A stretch of DNA of 64,000 nucleotides from Bacteroidota bacterium. GTDB lineage: Bacteria; Bacteroidota; Ignavibacteria; Tepidaquicellales; Tepidaquicellaceae. The notes under the pieces were generated by a model that ran no database searches, was not told the origin of the DNA, and saw nothing but the letters and a program-made list of their open reading frames with translations. Position numbers and translations under genes: made by a program. How positions within the stretch are numbered: position 1 is the stretch's first letter; each line of letters begins with the position of its first letter. The stretch spans positions 1,525,302 through 1,589,301 of the forward strand of contig JAFDZP010000002.1 of assembly GCA_018266835.1 (NCBI GenBank), in the 5' to 3' direction. Below are positions 8,372 through 16,559 of the stretch, piece by piece.

Positions 8372-8902
8372 ATGAGCGACTTACAAACACAACTAAATAC
8401 GGTTAAAGCAAACGAATCGTGGCTTGAAAAAATCAAACGCTATATTCCAGGTTATGACGGATATGTAAATAAAGATAATGCAAGAGAGCTTGATACGATT
8501 GTAAGAAATCAGCTTGCAGCTAATCTTGAAGCAAATAAAACAAGAATAAAAAATGCTGTTTCAAGTCTTTCTAAAAACGGAAGACTTTTTGAAACAAGTG
8601 ATATAGATAAGATCGATAAAAAGAATGAGAACTGTATTGCTCAGTTTAAATCAGCAGCGCGCGGTTACAGCGGAGCATTTGACGTTGTTAAAATAAAAGA
8701 AGATAAGCTGAACAGGATTTACGAATTTGATAACGCGCTTTTAACAGATGTTGAAAACATTAACGCTTTATTTGCTGCTTTAGAAAACAATGCTGCGGCA
8801 AATCTTGACGTTTCTCCCGATGTTGCAAAAGTTTCTTCAGCTTTAGATGAGCTGCTAAGGAAATTTCAGGAAAGAGAAAATCTGCTGCACGCTTTTAATT
8901 AA
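8372..8902 (+). CDS. Small helical protein, first gene of SPFH/zinc-ribbon operon
   Basis: The 176-residue protein is not assigned to a named family. It starts with an amphipathic segment and the motif IPGYDGYVNKDNARELD, followed by helices rich in Ala, Asn, Lys and Glu (RNQLAANLEANKTRIKNAVS) that may form a coiled coil. There is no signal peptide or membrane segment, so it should be cytosolic, possibly membrane-peripheral. It lies 33 bases before the SPFH gene and is probably its partner. In Bacillus the comparable operon begins with the membrane-binding coiled-coil protein PspA; this protein is not recognisably PspA but could occupy that place. Confidence 0.75.
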   Translation: MSDLQTQLNTVKANESWLEKIKRYIPGYDGYVNKDNARELDTIVRNQLAANLEANKTRIKNAVSSLSKNGRLFETSDIDKIDKKNENCIAQFKSAARGYSGAFDVVKIKEDKLNRIYEFDNALLTDVENINALFAALENNAAANLDVSPDVAKVSSALDELLRKFQERENLLHAFN

Positions 8903-8935
8903 CATCATTCAAAAAGAAAATTTAAATTTAATTAT

Positions 8936-9943
8936 ATGGCACTTTTAGATGTAATACAATTTTTTGATGAAACAGGAAAAACCATGGTTCATCGTGAGCC
9001 GCAGGACGGTTCATCTGCAATAAGATTAGGTTCGCAGTTAATTGTTCAGGACTCACAGTCAGCTTTATTTTATCGTGACGGTAAAGTTCTCGATGAATTT
9101 ACGGCAGGAAGACATACCTTAACGACTGAAAATATTCCGCTGCTTACGAAATTAATAAGCCTTCCGTTCGGCGGAACATCGCCGTTCCAGGCACAGGTGT
9201 ACTTCCTTTCAATGAAGAAATTCATTGACTTGAAATGGGGTACAAAGTCACCTATAAATTTCAGAGACAGTGAGCTTACCTATGTTCAGCTAAGAGCATC
9301 TGGTAAATTCTCCATTAGAATTACAAATCCGAGACAATTCATGCTGGAAATAGTTTCCACACAGGGATTATTTACAACGAATGACATCGAAGATTATTTA
9401 AGAGATGCAATCGTTTCAAGACTGAACAGCGTACTTGGTAAAAATCTCAAAACGGTGTTTGAGCTCGGACAATATTTTGCGCAGATTGAATCGGGAGTGA
9501 AAGCTGAAGTTGCTGACTTCTTCAATGCTATGGGTATAGAGCTTACCGATTTAATTATCGTTGGTATTGTGCCACCGGATGAAGTACAGGAAAAAATCAA
9601 TGAGAGAAGTTCAATGGGTGCGCTTGGAAATCTTGACCAGTATATGAAATTCAAAACTGCTACAGCAATTGAAAAGGCTGCAGAGAATGAAGGCGGCGGC
9701 GGAACGGCAGGACTTGGAGTCGGACTTGGCGCTGGAATGCAGATGGCAAATATGATGGGACAAAGTATGAATCAAAACAATAATCAGAACCAGCAGAACA
9801 ACCAGCAAAATCAGCAGCAGGCAAAAATGTCTGTTGATGAAATAATGAGCGCGATAGAAAAATTAGGAAAGATGAGAGATGCAAAGCTTATAACGGATGA
9901 GGAGTTTGATACAAAGAAAAAAGAACTTTTAGCAAAAATGTAA
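8936..9943 (+). CDS. SPFH-domain (YdjI-like) protein with C-terminal SHOCT domain
   Basis: The 335-residue protein belongs to the SPFH/stomatin-like group typified by Bacillus YdjI ('virion core protein' in old annotations). It begins [17 protein letters not shown] with [20 protein letters not shown], continues with the SPFH core (residues about 35-240: [38 protein letters not shown]), then a Gly-rich and Asn/Gln-rich linker (about 250-300) and a SHOCT-type tail ([19 protein letters not shown], about 306-335). Such proteins form oligomeric scaffolds on membranes. The third gene begins 3 bases after the stop. Confidence 0.85.
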   Translation: MALLDVIQFFDETGKTMVHREPQDGSSAIRLGSQLIVQDSQSALFYRDGKVLDEFTAGRHTLTTENIPLLTKLISLPFGGTSPFQAQVYFLSMKKFIDLKWGTKSPINFRDSELTYVQLRASGKFSIRITNPRQFMLEIVSTQGLFTTNDIEDYLRDAIVSRLNSVLGKNLKTVFELGQYFAQIESGVKAEVADFFNAMGIELTDLIIVGIVPPDEVQEKINERSSMGALGNLDQYMKFKTATAIEKAAENEGGGGTAGLGVGLGAGMQMANMMGQSMNQNNNQNQQNNQQNQQQAKMSVDEIMSAIEKLGKMRDAKLITDEEFDTKKKELLAKM

Positions 9944-9946
9944 AAC

Positions 9947-10765
9947 ATGGCTCAACAAGTTTTAGATAAAGTTCGTTGTCCTCAATGTGGCGCGGATAAC
10001 GATCTGCCCGTTGACGAGAAATTTCTTGAGTGTGCTTACTGCGGTTCGGCTATTTACGTTGATAAACGCAAAGTCGTAACGCACTTTGTTGTAGCATGCA
10101 ATTTCAATAAGCAGGATGCAGAAGGTAACTTACGAAGATGGATGGCAGGCAATTTTCATGTAAAGGATTTAGATAAGCTGGCTCAGATATCACAGGTGAA
10201 TTTCTATTATTTCCCTATGTGGTATTTTAAATCTAAAGATACTTCATCCGAAAAAATTTATCTTCAGCCTGCAACATCTACGTCCATATCTGAAATTAAA
10301 AAAATCAATATTCCTGCAGGAAGCCTGAAGGTATTTAAAGAAAAAGAATTCAATGCTTCTGAATTCATTGTTCCCGATGTAATGTACGATGCTGCGCAAA
10401 GCTGGCTGCAGCAGTCAGGTGTGAATCTTGATACGATAGCAGAGTCTGACTTAGTCCACATTCCATTTTATCAATTCTATTATACATATAAAGGACAGCA
10501 GTACACTGCATTAGTTGAAGCATCTTCAGGTAAAGTATATGCAAATGTCTGGCCGACAAAATCAGAAGCGCCGTTCAGAGTAATGTTCGGTGTTGGTATA
10601 TTTGTTTTTCTGGTAATGAGTCTGATATCTTTCGCAATTGGTTTTATGATTGAGAAAAAAGCGGCAGTAGCACTGGTCTCGGGAGAAATGATAAAATTTC
10701 CTTTGTATATAGTTGCAGCAGTTCCGCTTATAGTAATTGCATATTTCATAGCTAAAAAAGTTTAA
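9947..10765 (+). CDS. Zinc-ribbon membrane protein, YdjG-like, copy A
   Basis: The 272-residue protein has an N-terminal zinc ribbon (CPQCGADN at about residue 11 and CAYCGSAIYVDK at about 29), a soluble middle domain and two C-terminal membrane helices (about 211-233 and 250-269). This layout is that of Bacillus YdjG, which works with the SPFH protein YdjI; the correspondence is inferred from architecture and context. Tightly linked to the SPFH gene (3 bases) and to the next zinc-ribbon gene (11 bases), with which it shares the same order of domains. Confidence 0.8.
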   Translation: MAQQVLDKVRCPQCGADNDLPVDEKFLECAYCGSAIYVDKRKVVTHFVVACNFNKQDAEGNLRRWMAGNFHVKDLDKLAQISQVNFYYFPMWYFKSKDTSSEKIYLQPATSTSISEIKKINIPAGSLKVFKEKEFNASEFIVPDVMYDAAQSWLQQSGVNLDTIAESDLVHIPFYQFYYTYKGQQYTALVEASSGKVYANVWPTKSEAPFRVMFGVGIFVFLVMSLISFAIGFMIEKKAAVALVSGEMIKFPLYIVAAVPLIVIAYFIAKKV

Positions 10766-10776
10766 TTAGAGATTTA

Positions 10777-11892
10777 ATGGATACAACGGTAACAGCTCCT
10801 GTAAAAAAAGAGAAAGTTATAAAGGGCATAACATGTCCTGCATGTAATGGCGAGCTTGATTTAAAAGAGGGCATAAAAACATTCAACTGTAAATACTGCG
10901 GAACACTTCTTGCCGTAAAAGGAGAGAGCGGCGCCGCAAAATATTATGTACCGAAGACCATAAAAAAAGAAGATGCTATAGGCAGGACTTTCAACTGGCT
11001 GGATAAAGGTATTTCAAAAGCTAAAGGCCTGAAGGCAAGCTCAAAGATTGATGAGGCGTTCTTAACTTATATTCCTTACTGGAGAGTCAGAGCCGATGTA
11101 GTCGGCTGGGTGTTCGGTCAGGAAAGAAGGACAAGAACGGTTAACAACAGAACTGAAACATATTACGTTGACGTAGAGAAAAAAATTCAGCAGTCGTTTG
11201 ATAGAACATTTCCTGCATGCGATGTTGCAGAGCTTGGAGTTAAGCAGGTAAATCTCACAGGGGATGAACTGCTTCCCGTTGATGTTGAAAGCCTTCAGCA
11301 GGACGGAATGATGTTCAATATCGTTTCCTCAGAAAAAGAAATTTATGACTATGCAAAAGATAATTTTGCCTCGATGGCAAGAGCTTCTGCAAATGTTGAC
11401 AGAGTTTCATTCGAGCATTATGATTTAGTAAGAGATGATTTGAATGTTGTTTATTATCCTTTATGGGTAGTGCGTTATGTTTTTCAGAACAGAACATACC
11501 AGGTTATTGTTGACGGTCAGGATGGAACAATCTGCTACGGTAAAGCCCCGGGTAATAATTTATTCCGAGCCGTTATGGGAATTCTTGGAGTCGGCGCAGG
11601 CATGTACCTGGCAACTTTATTTGGTGCATTTGCCATAGGAGAAAGCTCAGGGAAAGGCGCACTCGTTGCGTACATAGTAGCTCTTGTTGCAGGAATATTT
11701 TTAATTAAATGGGGATACAAAAAATTCAGATACGGCGGCGAGATAGAAGAAGGAACAGGAATAATCGAAGAGAAGGCAGTGACTCCGGTGAAGACACAGT
11801 CCAGCCAGGGATTTGATATAGCTAAAGATGTCGTAACTTCAGTTGCAATTGGAAGCGTAATGGATGCTGTGTTCAGACAGATGCGAAGATAA
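10777..11892 (+). CDS. Zinc-ribbon membrane protein, YdjG-like, copy B
   Basis: The 371-residue protein starts with a zinc ribbon (CPACNGELDLKEG and CKYCGTLL within residues 20-45), then a soluble region with KYYVPKTIKKEDAIGRTFNW and YIPYWRVRADVVGW, and two membrane helices near residues 265-287 and 294-312. A basic, flexible C-terminal tail of about 55 residues follows. It is a longer relative of the previous gene product. Its cytoplasmic zinc ribbon and membrane anchor suggest it recruits soluble partners to the membrane, alongside the SPFH scaffold. Confidence 0.8.
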   Translation: MDTTVTAPVKKEKVIKGITCPACNGELDLKEGIKTFNCKYCGTLLAVKGESGAAKYYVPKTIKKEDAIGRTFNWLDKGISKAKGLKASSKIDEAFLTYIPYWRVRADVVGWVFGQERRTRTVNNRTETYYVDVEKKIQQSFDRTFPACDVAELGVKQVNLTGDELLPVDVESLQQDGMMFNIVSSEKEIYDYAKDNFASMARASANVDRVSFEHYDLVRDDLNVVYYPLWVVRYVFQNRTYQVIVDGQDGTICYGKAPGNNLFRAVMGILGVGAGMYLATLFGAFAIGESSGKGALVAYIVALVAGIFLIKWGYKKFRYGGEIEEGTGIIEEKAVTPVKTQSSQGFDIAKDVVTSVAIGSVMDAVFRQMRR

Positions 11893-11916
11893 ATTTTAAA
11901 CTCCAAAATTTTAACA

Positions 11917-12525
11917 ATGTCAGATTTTAAATTAGTTGCCATAAAATGTAAATCATGTGATAGCGGACTTGTTGTCTCGCTTAACGATAATATAACTTAT
12001 TGTCAGAGCTGTGGAAGCGGATGGGAAATTATTGACGGTGAGCTTCATCCGATTGAAATAAATTTTGCTGCCGCAGCAATGCGCGGAGACGGCGAGCTTG
12101 TTTACAAACCATTCTGGCTGGTGACAGCTAACATAAATATTCTGGAGCGGGAATCATCCGGAGGATTTTTCTCTAATCTCTTCGGCGGCTCTAAAGAGCA
12201 AACTTCCGGCACAATAAAATTTTATATTCCCGCTTTTACATGCGAGCTTGAAAAAATGAAAAATCTTGCGCTTGCATTTACAAGCTCAAATCCCGTTGCA
12301 TCACCTCAGAAATTTAATACCAGACTTGTAGGCTTCAACTACGGTAAAGAAGATGCAAAAAAACTTGCTGAATTTTTATTGATAACAATTGAAGCAGAGA
12401 AATCCGATACAATAAAAACTTTCCGCTACGATATGAATTTTGAAAAGCTTGAGATACTGGGTATTCCATTCTACCGCCTTCCTAATAACAAAATGAAAGA
12501 TGCGTTAATGGGAATAGAAATTTAA
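11917..12525 (+). CDS. Soluble zinc-ribbon protein, last gene of the SPFH operon
   Basis: The 202-residue protein has a zinc ribbon (CKSCDSGLVVSLNDN and CQSCGSGWEI, residues about 10-38) and a body resembling the middle domain of the two preceding proteins (KPFWLVTANINIL, FYIPAFTCELEKM) but no membrane helix. It therefore looks like an anchor-less sibling in the same complex. The gene starts 24 bases after the previous stop. A weak hairpin (12565-12580) lies between it and the convergent HTH gene. Confidence 0.78.
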   Translation: MSDFKLVAIKCKSCDSGLVVSLNDNITYCQSCGSGWEIIDGELHPIEINFAAAAMRGDGELVYKPFWLVTANINILERESSGGFFSNLFGGSKEQTSGTIKFYIPAFTCELEKMKNLALAFTSSNPVASPQKFNTRLVGFNYGKEDAKKLAEFLLITIEAEKSDTIKTFRYDMNFEKLEILGIPFYRLPNNKMKDALMGIEI

Positions 12526-12663
12526 TCAATGATTATCTTTTTATTTTTCTTAACCATTTCATCTTAAAACTCAGGTTTTACTACTAAGCACGTCCGTATT
12601 TTCAAAGAACTAAATTATTGTAAAAACTTATATCGAAAATTACGCCCCCTCGTAAGTTTTGGC

Positions 12664-13239
12664 TTAACCTGTTGATTTATCAGAAATGCGTTTGTAAGAT
12701 TTTTCACTTCCCCTCTTCCTGAAATTCATTTCTTCCTTATCGGTCAATTTTTCTTTTTCGTATGTTCTGTAAGGGAGCGGCTGAGGCGGATTTGCCTTTA
12801 GCTGCTTCACTTCACTCTCCGGCAAAGCGTTTGTATTTGCGCCTTCAAGATATGCATCTTCCCTGTCCAGTCCTTTATGAAACATTTTTCTGATGCTTGA
12901 GTATCCCCACTCCGATGTGCTTAAAATATATTCATCATCTTTCTTTTTACTCTGTGTATATTTTTTCTGCGGTGCTGTGCCGTTTTGCGGAAAAGTCGCG
13001 AGATACCACTTAGTAGTTTCCTTATCGTTGCAGATTATTGCATCAAATATATTGAGCTGGGCGTAATCATAAATGCGCGATTTTTCCTGCTCAAGCATTT
13101 CCAATATGTCACAGTTCTCCGGCTTATGAATGAATTGCGAGACGGCTGCGCGCGTTACACGCAGGTCATCTGCAACCCGCTGAATTATTCCGAACGAAAA
13201 AGGAACTCTGGATATGACTTCTTTTCTTGTGAGTTTCAT
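12664..13239 (-). CDS. HTH protein resembling phage terminase small subunits
   Basis: The 191-residue protein has an N-terminal helix-turn-helix (GIIQRVADDLRVTRAAVSQF, residues about 17-36) followed by a helical segment, EKSRIYDYAQLNIFDAIICN-DKETTKWYLATF. In terminase small subunits the equivalent helices read like 'AE.KLF..I..GD..A..FFL'. The C-terminal 90 residues are charged and probably disordered. No other phage gene is nearby, so this may be a domesticated remnant or a stand-alone DNA-binding protein. It converges with the SPFH operon. Confidence 0.6.
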   Translation of the reverse strand: MKLTRKEVISRVPFSFGIIQRVADDLRVTRAAVSQFIHKPENCDILEMLEQEKSRIYDYAQLNIFDAIICNDKETTKWYLATFPQNGTAPQKKYTQSKKKDDEYILSTSEWGYSSIRKMFHKGLDREDAYLEGANTNALPESEVKQLKANPPQPLPYRTYEKEKLTDKEEMNFRKRGSEKSYKRISDKSTG

Positions 13240-13312
13240 ATAGTGATGTAATTTTAAGATTTCAAAAAATTACAAAATAATAATAACAGTTTTTTAAAAA
13301 CATACGGGTGAA

Positions 13313-13340
13313 CCTATTAGCACTAATAGGGAAGAAAAGA
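13313..13340. repeat. Copy 2 of the CCTATTAG short palindromic motif
   Basis: A perfect inverted repeat, CCTATTAG (13313-13320) and CTAATAGG (13323-13330), with a 2-base loop is followed by GAAGAAAAG. It lies between two leftward genes. Compare the copies at 900 and 28984. Confidence 0.55.
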
Positions 13341-13369
13341 AAAAAAGCGCTTGACAGAAAACTTTAAAC

Positions 13370-15307
13370 TTATGGATTAATTAGATGCGTATAGGGATTT
13401 GCAAAGTCATAATTAAAATTATCAAGTCTTCTCCAGAATTGAGTGCGGTTTATTTTGCATTCAATTTCATTGCTGTGGAGCTTTAAAGTTTTTTTATAAT
13501 TGTAGGGGTCGGCAATTTCCAATTCTGCTCTTATTTTAGTTTCAAAATCACCTTCAAATATAGGGAATATGTATTGCTGAGCGTTATTTTTTGAGAGCAT
13601 TATCGGAACGTAATCAAAATCAATAAAAAAATTAAACTGTCCTTCAATATATTTCCACTCTTCTTTTTCATTCAGTGCCTGAAGACGGATATTTATAAAT
13701 TCCGTTATACCAACCTTAACAACGGTATCATAGGTATTTATTATGTACATTTCAAATGCTTTAAATCGATTAGAAAGCAGAACAGCATCTTTATCATTTA
13801 CAAACAATGTTATCCCCTTTTGCTTAATTTTACTTTTATTAAAATCTATTGTTCTTTTTCCTTTAACACGGCTTGGTTCATAGTTCATCTCTTTTATGTA
13901 ATCAATATTTATTACAGATTCTTCCGGAAATAATTTTGATTTGTAAATAAGCCTGCGGGATTTATTAAAACAATAATAATAAGATGAATCGAATGCTGAT
14001 AATGTCCCGTTTTTGTTGATTATAAAACGGAACACGTTTGTAACAGTATCTTTCTTTTGAAGGTCATTCCCTATAAAAATTGAAACAACCGGAGTTTTGT
14101 AGTAAAAATTTCCCGATTCTTTAAAGAATAATATTCTTCTTTTTAAATTCCAGTTTCCGTATTCCTCCAGCGAGTAAATTTCTTTTTCCTGATAAGGAAT
14201 AAGCTCATTACCTTTAGTATCATATAATGCGTATAAAGAATTTTTTTGAAGTATAATATAATTTTTATCGTTGTTTTCAGTTTTTATAAGATCGTAGGCA
14301 TTTGTATCTATAATCCTTTCCCCCATATCATTCATTAAAACACTTTTTTTCCAACCTGTATAATTCACAAGAAAAGTATTTTCTGTTAAAGGTTGTATAT
14401 AAAAGATTTGTTTATCTATGTAAATTTTTTTATTTCCGTTTAAAATAATTGCTGATGAATCATCTTTATAATTTCTGTTTATTATAACTGCGGCAGTATC
14501 ATTCAGCAAAGTAAATGTATAATCGTTGCTGTAATTCTTAAAATCAAAATCAAAAATTTTAAGTTCTCCGGTCTTGCTTACGTAACCTTTTTTTTCGGTA
14601 CCTGCAGAATCGCCGTATAGAGTTACCCTTACTCTGCCATTGCTTACGGAAGCATATTTATATTTCTCAGGGGTAACAATAAAATTAAATTCAGAATTGA
14701 TAACAGATACTTCGTACTCAGGTCCGTTTTTAATATTACCTGAAGGGATAATTTTGTAAACAGATGCAACTCCGTTTTCAAATTCGCCTATCTCGGAAAA
14801 AACAGTATCGATTATAAATTCTCCTTTTGAATTTATAATTCCGCTGTGCTTGTAATATGTTTTAACAATTGCTGCTGAATCAGTAATGAATTTTACTGAT
14901 GAGTAATTAGGAAAAAAAATTTCTTTTCCGTCTGCGAATAAAAAACCTGCGGTGCTGTCTTTATAAATAAGCGCAGTACCGTTTCTAAAGCTTTCTGCAT
15001 AGTCATATTTAGGCTGAACAACGTATACGCCCTTTGTATTTATAAAGCCGTACTTGCCGGAAATTCTTGCTGCTGCGGGACCATCATAAAAATCATATGC
15101 GTTTGCAAATACAGGCTTGATAGCAACTTTTCCCGTTGTATCAATATATCCGACTTTGCCTTCAGAAAAAATTCTTATTAATGAGTTACCATATGCAATA
15201 TCTTCTGGCGATTGCAAAATTGATTGCGCTGAGGAAATTAAGGGAAGAGAAAAAATAAGGATAAAAATGAGGAGAAGAAATGCGAGAGAGAACTTTGATT
15301 TCTTCAT
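13370..15307 (-). CDS. Exported WG-repeat protein
   Basis: The 645-residue protein starts with a hydrophobic signal sequence (SLAFLLLIFILIFSLPLI, cleavage near SSAQ) and contains WG-type beta-repeats in the first 200 residues (EGKVGYIDTTGKVAIKPVF, SGKYGFINTKGVYVVQPKYD, HSGIINSKGEFIIDTVF), with more degenerate ones up to about residue 380. The last 150 residues form a separate beta-rich region with no recognised family. WG repeats are usually found in surface or secreted proteins of unknown ligand. There is no T9SS tail, so the protein probably stays in the periplasm. Confidence 0.82.
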   Translation of the reverse strand: MKKSKFSLAFLLLIFILIFSLPLISSAQSILQSPEDIAYGNSLIRIFSEGKVGYIDTTGKVAIKPVFANAYDFYDGPAAARISGKYGFINTKGVYVVQPKYDYAESFRNGTALIYKDSTAGFLFADGKEIFFPNYSSVKFITDSAAIVKTYYKHSGIINSKGEFIIDTVFSEIGEFENGVASVYKIIPSGNIKNGPEYEVSVINSEFNFIVTPEKYKYASVSNGRVRVTLYGDSAGTEKKGYVSKTGELKIFDFDFKNYSNDYTFTLLNDTAAVIINRNYKDDSSAIILNGNKKIYIDKQIFYIQPLTENTFLVNYTGWKKSVLMNDMGERIIDTNAYDLIKTENNDKNYIILQKNSLYALYDTKGNELIPYQEKEIYSLEEYGNWNLKRRILFFKESGNFYYKTPVVSIFIGNDLQKKDTVTNVFRFIINKNGTLSAFDSSYYYCFNKSRRLIYKSKLFPEESVINIDYIKEMNYEPSRVKGKRTIDFNKSKIKQKGITLFVNDKDAVLLSNRFKAFEMYIINTYDTVVKVGITEFINIRLQALNEKEEWKYIEGQFNFFIDFDYVPIMLSKNNAQQYIFPIFEGDFETKIRAELEIADPYNYKKTLKLHSNEIECKINRTQFWRRLDNFNYDFANPYTHLINP

Positions 15308-15466
15308 GATAATATTATAAGTTACTTAATTAAAATATACAAATACTTTTGGAATAAGTAAAGAGTTATTGTTTATAAAAATCCTTGTGGATTAAATCTT
15401 TGTGTTTGTTCTCACGTATAAATAATAAACGGCTGACACAATTTTAGCAGTAAATAAAAACAGGCG

Positions 15467-15793
15467 ATGTTAGTTTTTATTAAATCAGTTCACACATTTA
15501 TATGGCTTGTAATGACCTGCGCAAACTTTCTTGCGTTTTACTTTGCTTATATAGGAATGTTTGATATGTGGTTCTGGATTCCATGCCTGCTGATAGTCTC
15601 TGAAATATTTATTATTCTTTTTAATAACTGGAGATGCCCTATAACACCTATAGCGGAGAAATATACAACTGACAGAAAAAGTAATTTTGATATTTACCTT
15701 CCCGAATGGCTTGCAAAAAATAACGTGAAAATATTTTCAGTGATAATTGTAGTGGAGATATTGATTGTGAGTGTGAAAGGAGTTTTTAAGTAG
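15467..15793 (+). CDS. Small membrane protein of a conserved unknown family
   Basis: The 108-residue protein has three membrane helices (about 7-31, 34-53 and 88-106). Between helices 2 and 3 lies NWRCPITPIAEKYT followed by NFDIYLPEWLAKNN, a signature seen in small membrane proteins of many Bacteroidota that is reminiscent of DUF2784. No function is known. It is a single-gene unit divergent from the WG-repeat gene and convergent with the DinB-like gene, with a GC-rich palindrome after it. Confidence 0.72.
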   Translation: MLVFIKSVHTFIWLVMTCANFLAFYFAYIGMFDMWFWIPCLLIVSEIFIILFNNWRCPITPIAEKYTTDRKSNFDIYLPEWLAKNNVKIFSVIIVVEILIVSVKGVFK

Positions 15794-15801
15794 TTAACCA
15801 T

Positions 15802-15822
15802 CCCCTCCTTATTAAAGAGGGG
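15802..15822. repeat. GC-rich palindrome between convergent genes
   Basis: CCCCTC (15802-15807) and GAGGGG (15817-15822) form a short hairpin of the same CCCCTCCTT-type as the cluster at 48216-48368. It may serve as terminator for the small membrane gene. Confidence 0.45.
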
Positions 15823-15882
15823 AAAGTAATTTGCAAAAAGAATTTTACGGACAACTGACAACGAATAACAAATAACGACCAA

Positions 15883-16428
15883 CTATTTCCCCATCATCTT
15901 TTCATTAAACTCATTGCTTTTGCCTCTGGGAATTGTGAGTGAGTTCCAGTTATCCTTTGCAAGAAATCTTGCCAGGTAAACTATCTGACCTATGTGATAT
16001 CCGTAATGATATATCTGTCTGTTGATTGCCTGAATTACAGTGTGCGGCTCTTTTCTTATCATAACGACTTTTGATAAATCGTTTTCAGTGAGAGAGTTGA
16101 GCGCGTTGAAAAGACATTCCCATCCTTTTTCCCATCTTTCCTTTATGTCGTCTGTATCTGTATAAAAAATTCTTTCGAATTCAGAATCTCTGTGACGCCA
16201 TTCTTTTTCACCGTCCGTTGTAAGGAAGTCAGTCCAGCGTGAAAGCATATTACCGGAAAGGTGTTTTATAATTGTGGCAATGCTGTTTGATTGCTCGTTA
16301 GGCTCAAAGAAAAAATCTTCATCTTTTATCTGCGCCATTGCTTTATCGCCGGCTTTTTTTATATCGTGAAAGTTCTTTATTGCATTGGTAAGATAGTCAA
16401 GCCCGATTGACATTTGTTCCATATTCAA
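15883..16428 (-). CDS. DinB-like DUF1572 family protein
   Basis: The 181-residue protein matches the DUF1572 branch of the DinB/YfiT four-helix-bundle superfamily: a His in ATIIKHLSGNMLSRW (about residue 57), the conserved FLTTDGEKEWRHRDSEF, and HYGYHIGQIVYLARF (about 141-145), which supply the metal-binding histidines. Members are metal-dependent, and related proteins act as thiol transferases; the substrate of this branch is unknown. It lies downstream of a T9SS gene and its terminator, so it is transcribed separately. Confidence 0.85.
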   Translation of the reverse strand: MNMEQMSIGLDYLTNAIKNFHDIKKAGDKAMAQIKDEDFFFEPNEQSNSIATIIKHLSGNMLSRWTDFLTTDGEKEWRHRDSEFERIFYTDTDDIKERWEKGWECLFNALNSLTENDLSKVVMIRKEPHTVIQAINRQIYHYGYHIGQIVYLARFLAKDNWNSLTIPRGKSNEFNEKMMGK

Positions 16429-16497
16429 AAATTCTATATTCCAAAAATTATTTTGGAAAGTTACTTAAGAAATGAAATAAAATGAATATAAAAAATA

Positions 16498-16527
16498 AAT
16501 CCGGACAGTTGCCGCACCGCCCGGATT
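16498..16527 (-). terminator. Terminator after the leftward T9SS gene
   Basis: AATCCGG (16498-16504) pairs with CCGGATT (16521-16527). Read leftward, the stem is followed by a T-rich run, placing the end of the T9SS cargo transcript here. Confidence 0.75.
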
Positions 16528-16559
16528 TTTAGGAGAGTTAACCAACAACAAATGATTTA

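Noticed and set aside
11535-11942. 135-codon frame on the minus strand opposite the zinc-ribbon gene
   Set aside because: The coding strand carries clear zinc-ribbon and membrane motifs, while the antisense frame has none and overlaps two genes.
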